Source: Oasisia sp. SBJ-2009
Lineage: Eukaryota; Annelida; Polychaeta; Sabellida; Siboglinidae
Direction of reading: 5' to 3'
Assembly (NCBI GenBank): GCA_964017155.1
Contig: OZ024861.1
Coordinates: 14,971,389 to 15,035,388, forward strand
Length of the DNA: 64,000 nucleotides
The position numbers and the translations under genes are program-made. Of the stretch, positions 63,169 to 64,000 are shown piece after piece; the stretch's first letter is position 1, and every line of letters starts with the position of its first letter. The notes under the pieces were generated by a model that had not been told where the DNA came from, did not search any database, and was given only the letters and a program-made list of their open reading frames with translations.

Positions 63169-64000
63169 GCGCTAGCTTATTTCGCAATAAGGTACACACA
63201 TAGGACTACAGTTGTATTATGGTACGACGGCCTGTGCGACATTCGGGTAATTTTTATGCACGATGCAAGTCAATGTGCGTGGCGTATAACACCGATTAGA
63301 TTCAACAATGCCAGACTCTCTCCATTGATTTTTAGGCCAAATATATCAGACCTGCTGCGTCCGCGCGTATTAAAACCACTGCACTACCCTACCCGCGCCT
63401 CTTGTAATGAAGTTTCAAACCTAGGAGCAATTGAGGTTGGCTTGCATTCTGCGCAAGTGCCTAATTCTTGTCGGAAATGGAACAGAATATTCATATTCGT
63501 GTTCTCATTCACAGTACACTGTATATGGTGCATACCACTCTTCGATGAGTTGTCTCAAAGTCTCAAGCAGCTTTCCACCTATGCCTAGGCAAATAGACGT
63601 TTGGACAGTATCTAATTTCACATTCGTACTGCTGAGCTTCAAACTACTACACTCAACGACAGAAGTTCCCTTCACTGTGTTGGCAATCTACTCTCTGCGA
63701 TCTGGAACTCTAAAACGTCTTAACGGCGACGCTACGAGGGCTGTATGCAGGCTGCGCATAGATGTATCTGAAGCATTATATGCCATTCCATGCGATAAAA
63801 GACGTTCGTTCGCATACAGTCTAGATTTACTCTGTAGTGTAATACGCTTTGTAGGACGTACAATGTGTGTAGCTAGCTCAACATCAATGATTATATGATG
63901 CGACCATTGCCTGTTAGTTGCTTTGTGGTTTCGTTTTCTTATTGAACTGGCGACATGTCTGCTCTTTGGTTTCAGGTCTTCCTATTTGAGACCGACGTGT
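63169..64000. repeat. Array unit 28, partial at window edge
   Basis: The first 832 bases of a further unit. TAATTTTTATG and CAGACCTG place it with units 26 and 27, but it has GCATAGATG rather than GCATATATG. Private changes are TTTAGGCC near 63332, GACGCTACG near 63728 and TTTTCTTATTG near 63936. The unit continues past the window. Confidence 0.95.

Larger units (their letters stand above)
1..64000. repeat. Tandem array of 28 head-to-tail ~2.24 kb units
   Basis: The anchor GCGCTAGCTTATTTCGC recurs 28 times in the same orientation at intervals of 2240-2250 bases. The one exception is 4827 bases between the last two anchors, explained by a 2588-base insertion. Copies align along their full length and differ mainly by scattered single-base changes, a variable G-run near the unit end and a variable A-run about 1.7 kb into the unit. 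The array is cut by both window edges, so true copy number is unknown. The unit is too long for ordinary short satellite DNA and fits a macrosatellite or a tandem gene cluster. I find no rRNA, snRNA, histone or recognisable protein gene in the unit. The phase chosen for unit boundaries is arbitrary. Confidence 0.98.

Noticed and set aside
1..64000. CRISPR array or phage/bacterial island.
   Set aside because: The repeat is 2.24 kb with no spacers, no cas-like genes or bacterial gene layout are seen, and the LINE and promoter motifs are animal-like.

Overview
The window is almost entirely one tandem array. A unit of about 2.24 kb is repeated head to tail 28 times (27 complete copies plus an 832-base partial copy at the right edge). 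The array enters at base 1 and leaves at base 64000, so neither end is seen. Counted from the anchor GCGCTAGCTTATTTCGC, unit starts are 1, 2242, 4483, 6726, 8970, 11211, 13453, 15698, 17948, 20196, 22441, 24688, 26933, 29180, 31425, 33668, 35910, 38152, 40393, 42636, 44882, 47126, 49369, 51612, 53855, 56102, 58342 and 63169. Unit length is 2240-2250 bases, and much of the variation lies in a poly-G tract near the end of each unit.

The only non-array sequence is one insertion at 59723-62310 in unit 27. It is a 5'-truncated non-LTR retrotransposon (LINE) on the minus strand. It keeps the C-terminal part of an AP-type endonuclease and a complete, uninterrupted reverse transcriptase with a FADD catalytic centre. 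LINEs of this type, together with the metazoan-style promoter motifs in the repeat, suggest an animal nuclear genome, plausibly an aquatic invertebrate. The species cannot be named from the sequence. Nothing bacterial, viral or organellar is visible.

The unit has many open frames of 60-180 codons, but none behaves like a gene. Stops and frameshifts are fixed across blocks of units, most substitutions in the longest frame change the amino acid, and no family is recognisable. The most suggestive structure is in the last ~330 bases of each unit: an E-box, an ETS-type ACCGGAAG, a palindromic CRE (TGACGTCA), three YY1-type ATGGC cores and a CAAGATGGCGAC element close to the TISU translation-initiator consensus. 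An AATAAA followed by a GT-rich stretch lies just upstream of this module. One reading, which is inference, is that each unit is a promoter, a ~1.95 kb transcribed body and a poly(A) signal, making this an array of non-coding (or micro-ORF) RNA genes rather than inert satellite.

Sequence variants between units form a clear mosaic: two-unit (about 4.49 kb) duplications at units 10-13 and 19-22, near-identical monomers at 22-24, units whose left and right halves match different neighbours (2, 5, 6, 25), and variants shared between units 7-8 and 26-28 about 40 kb apart. This is the expected footprint of unequal exchange and gene conversion.
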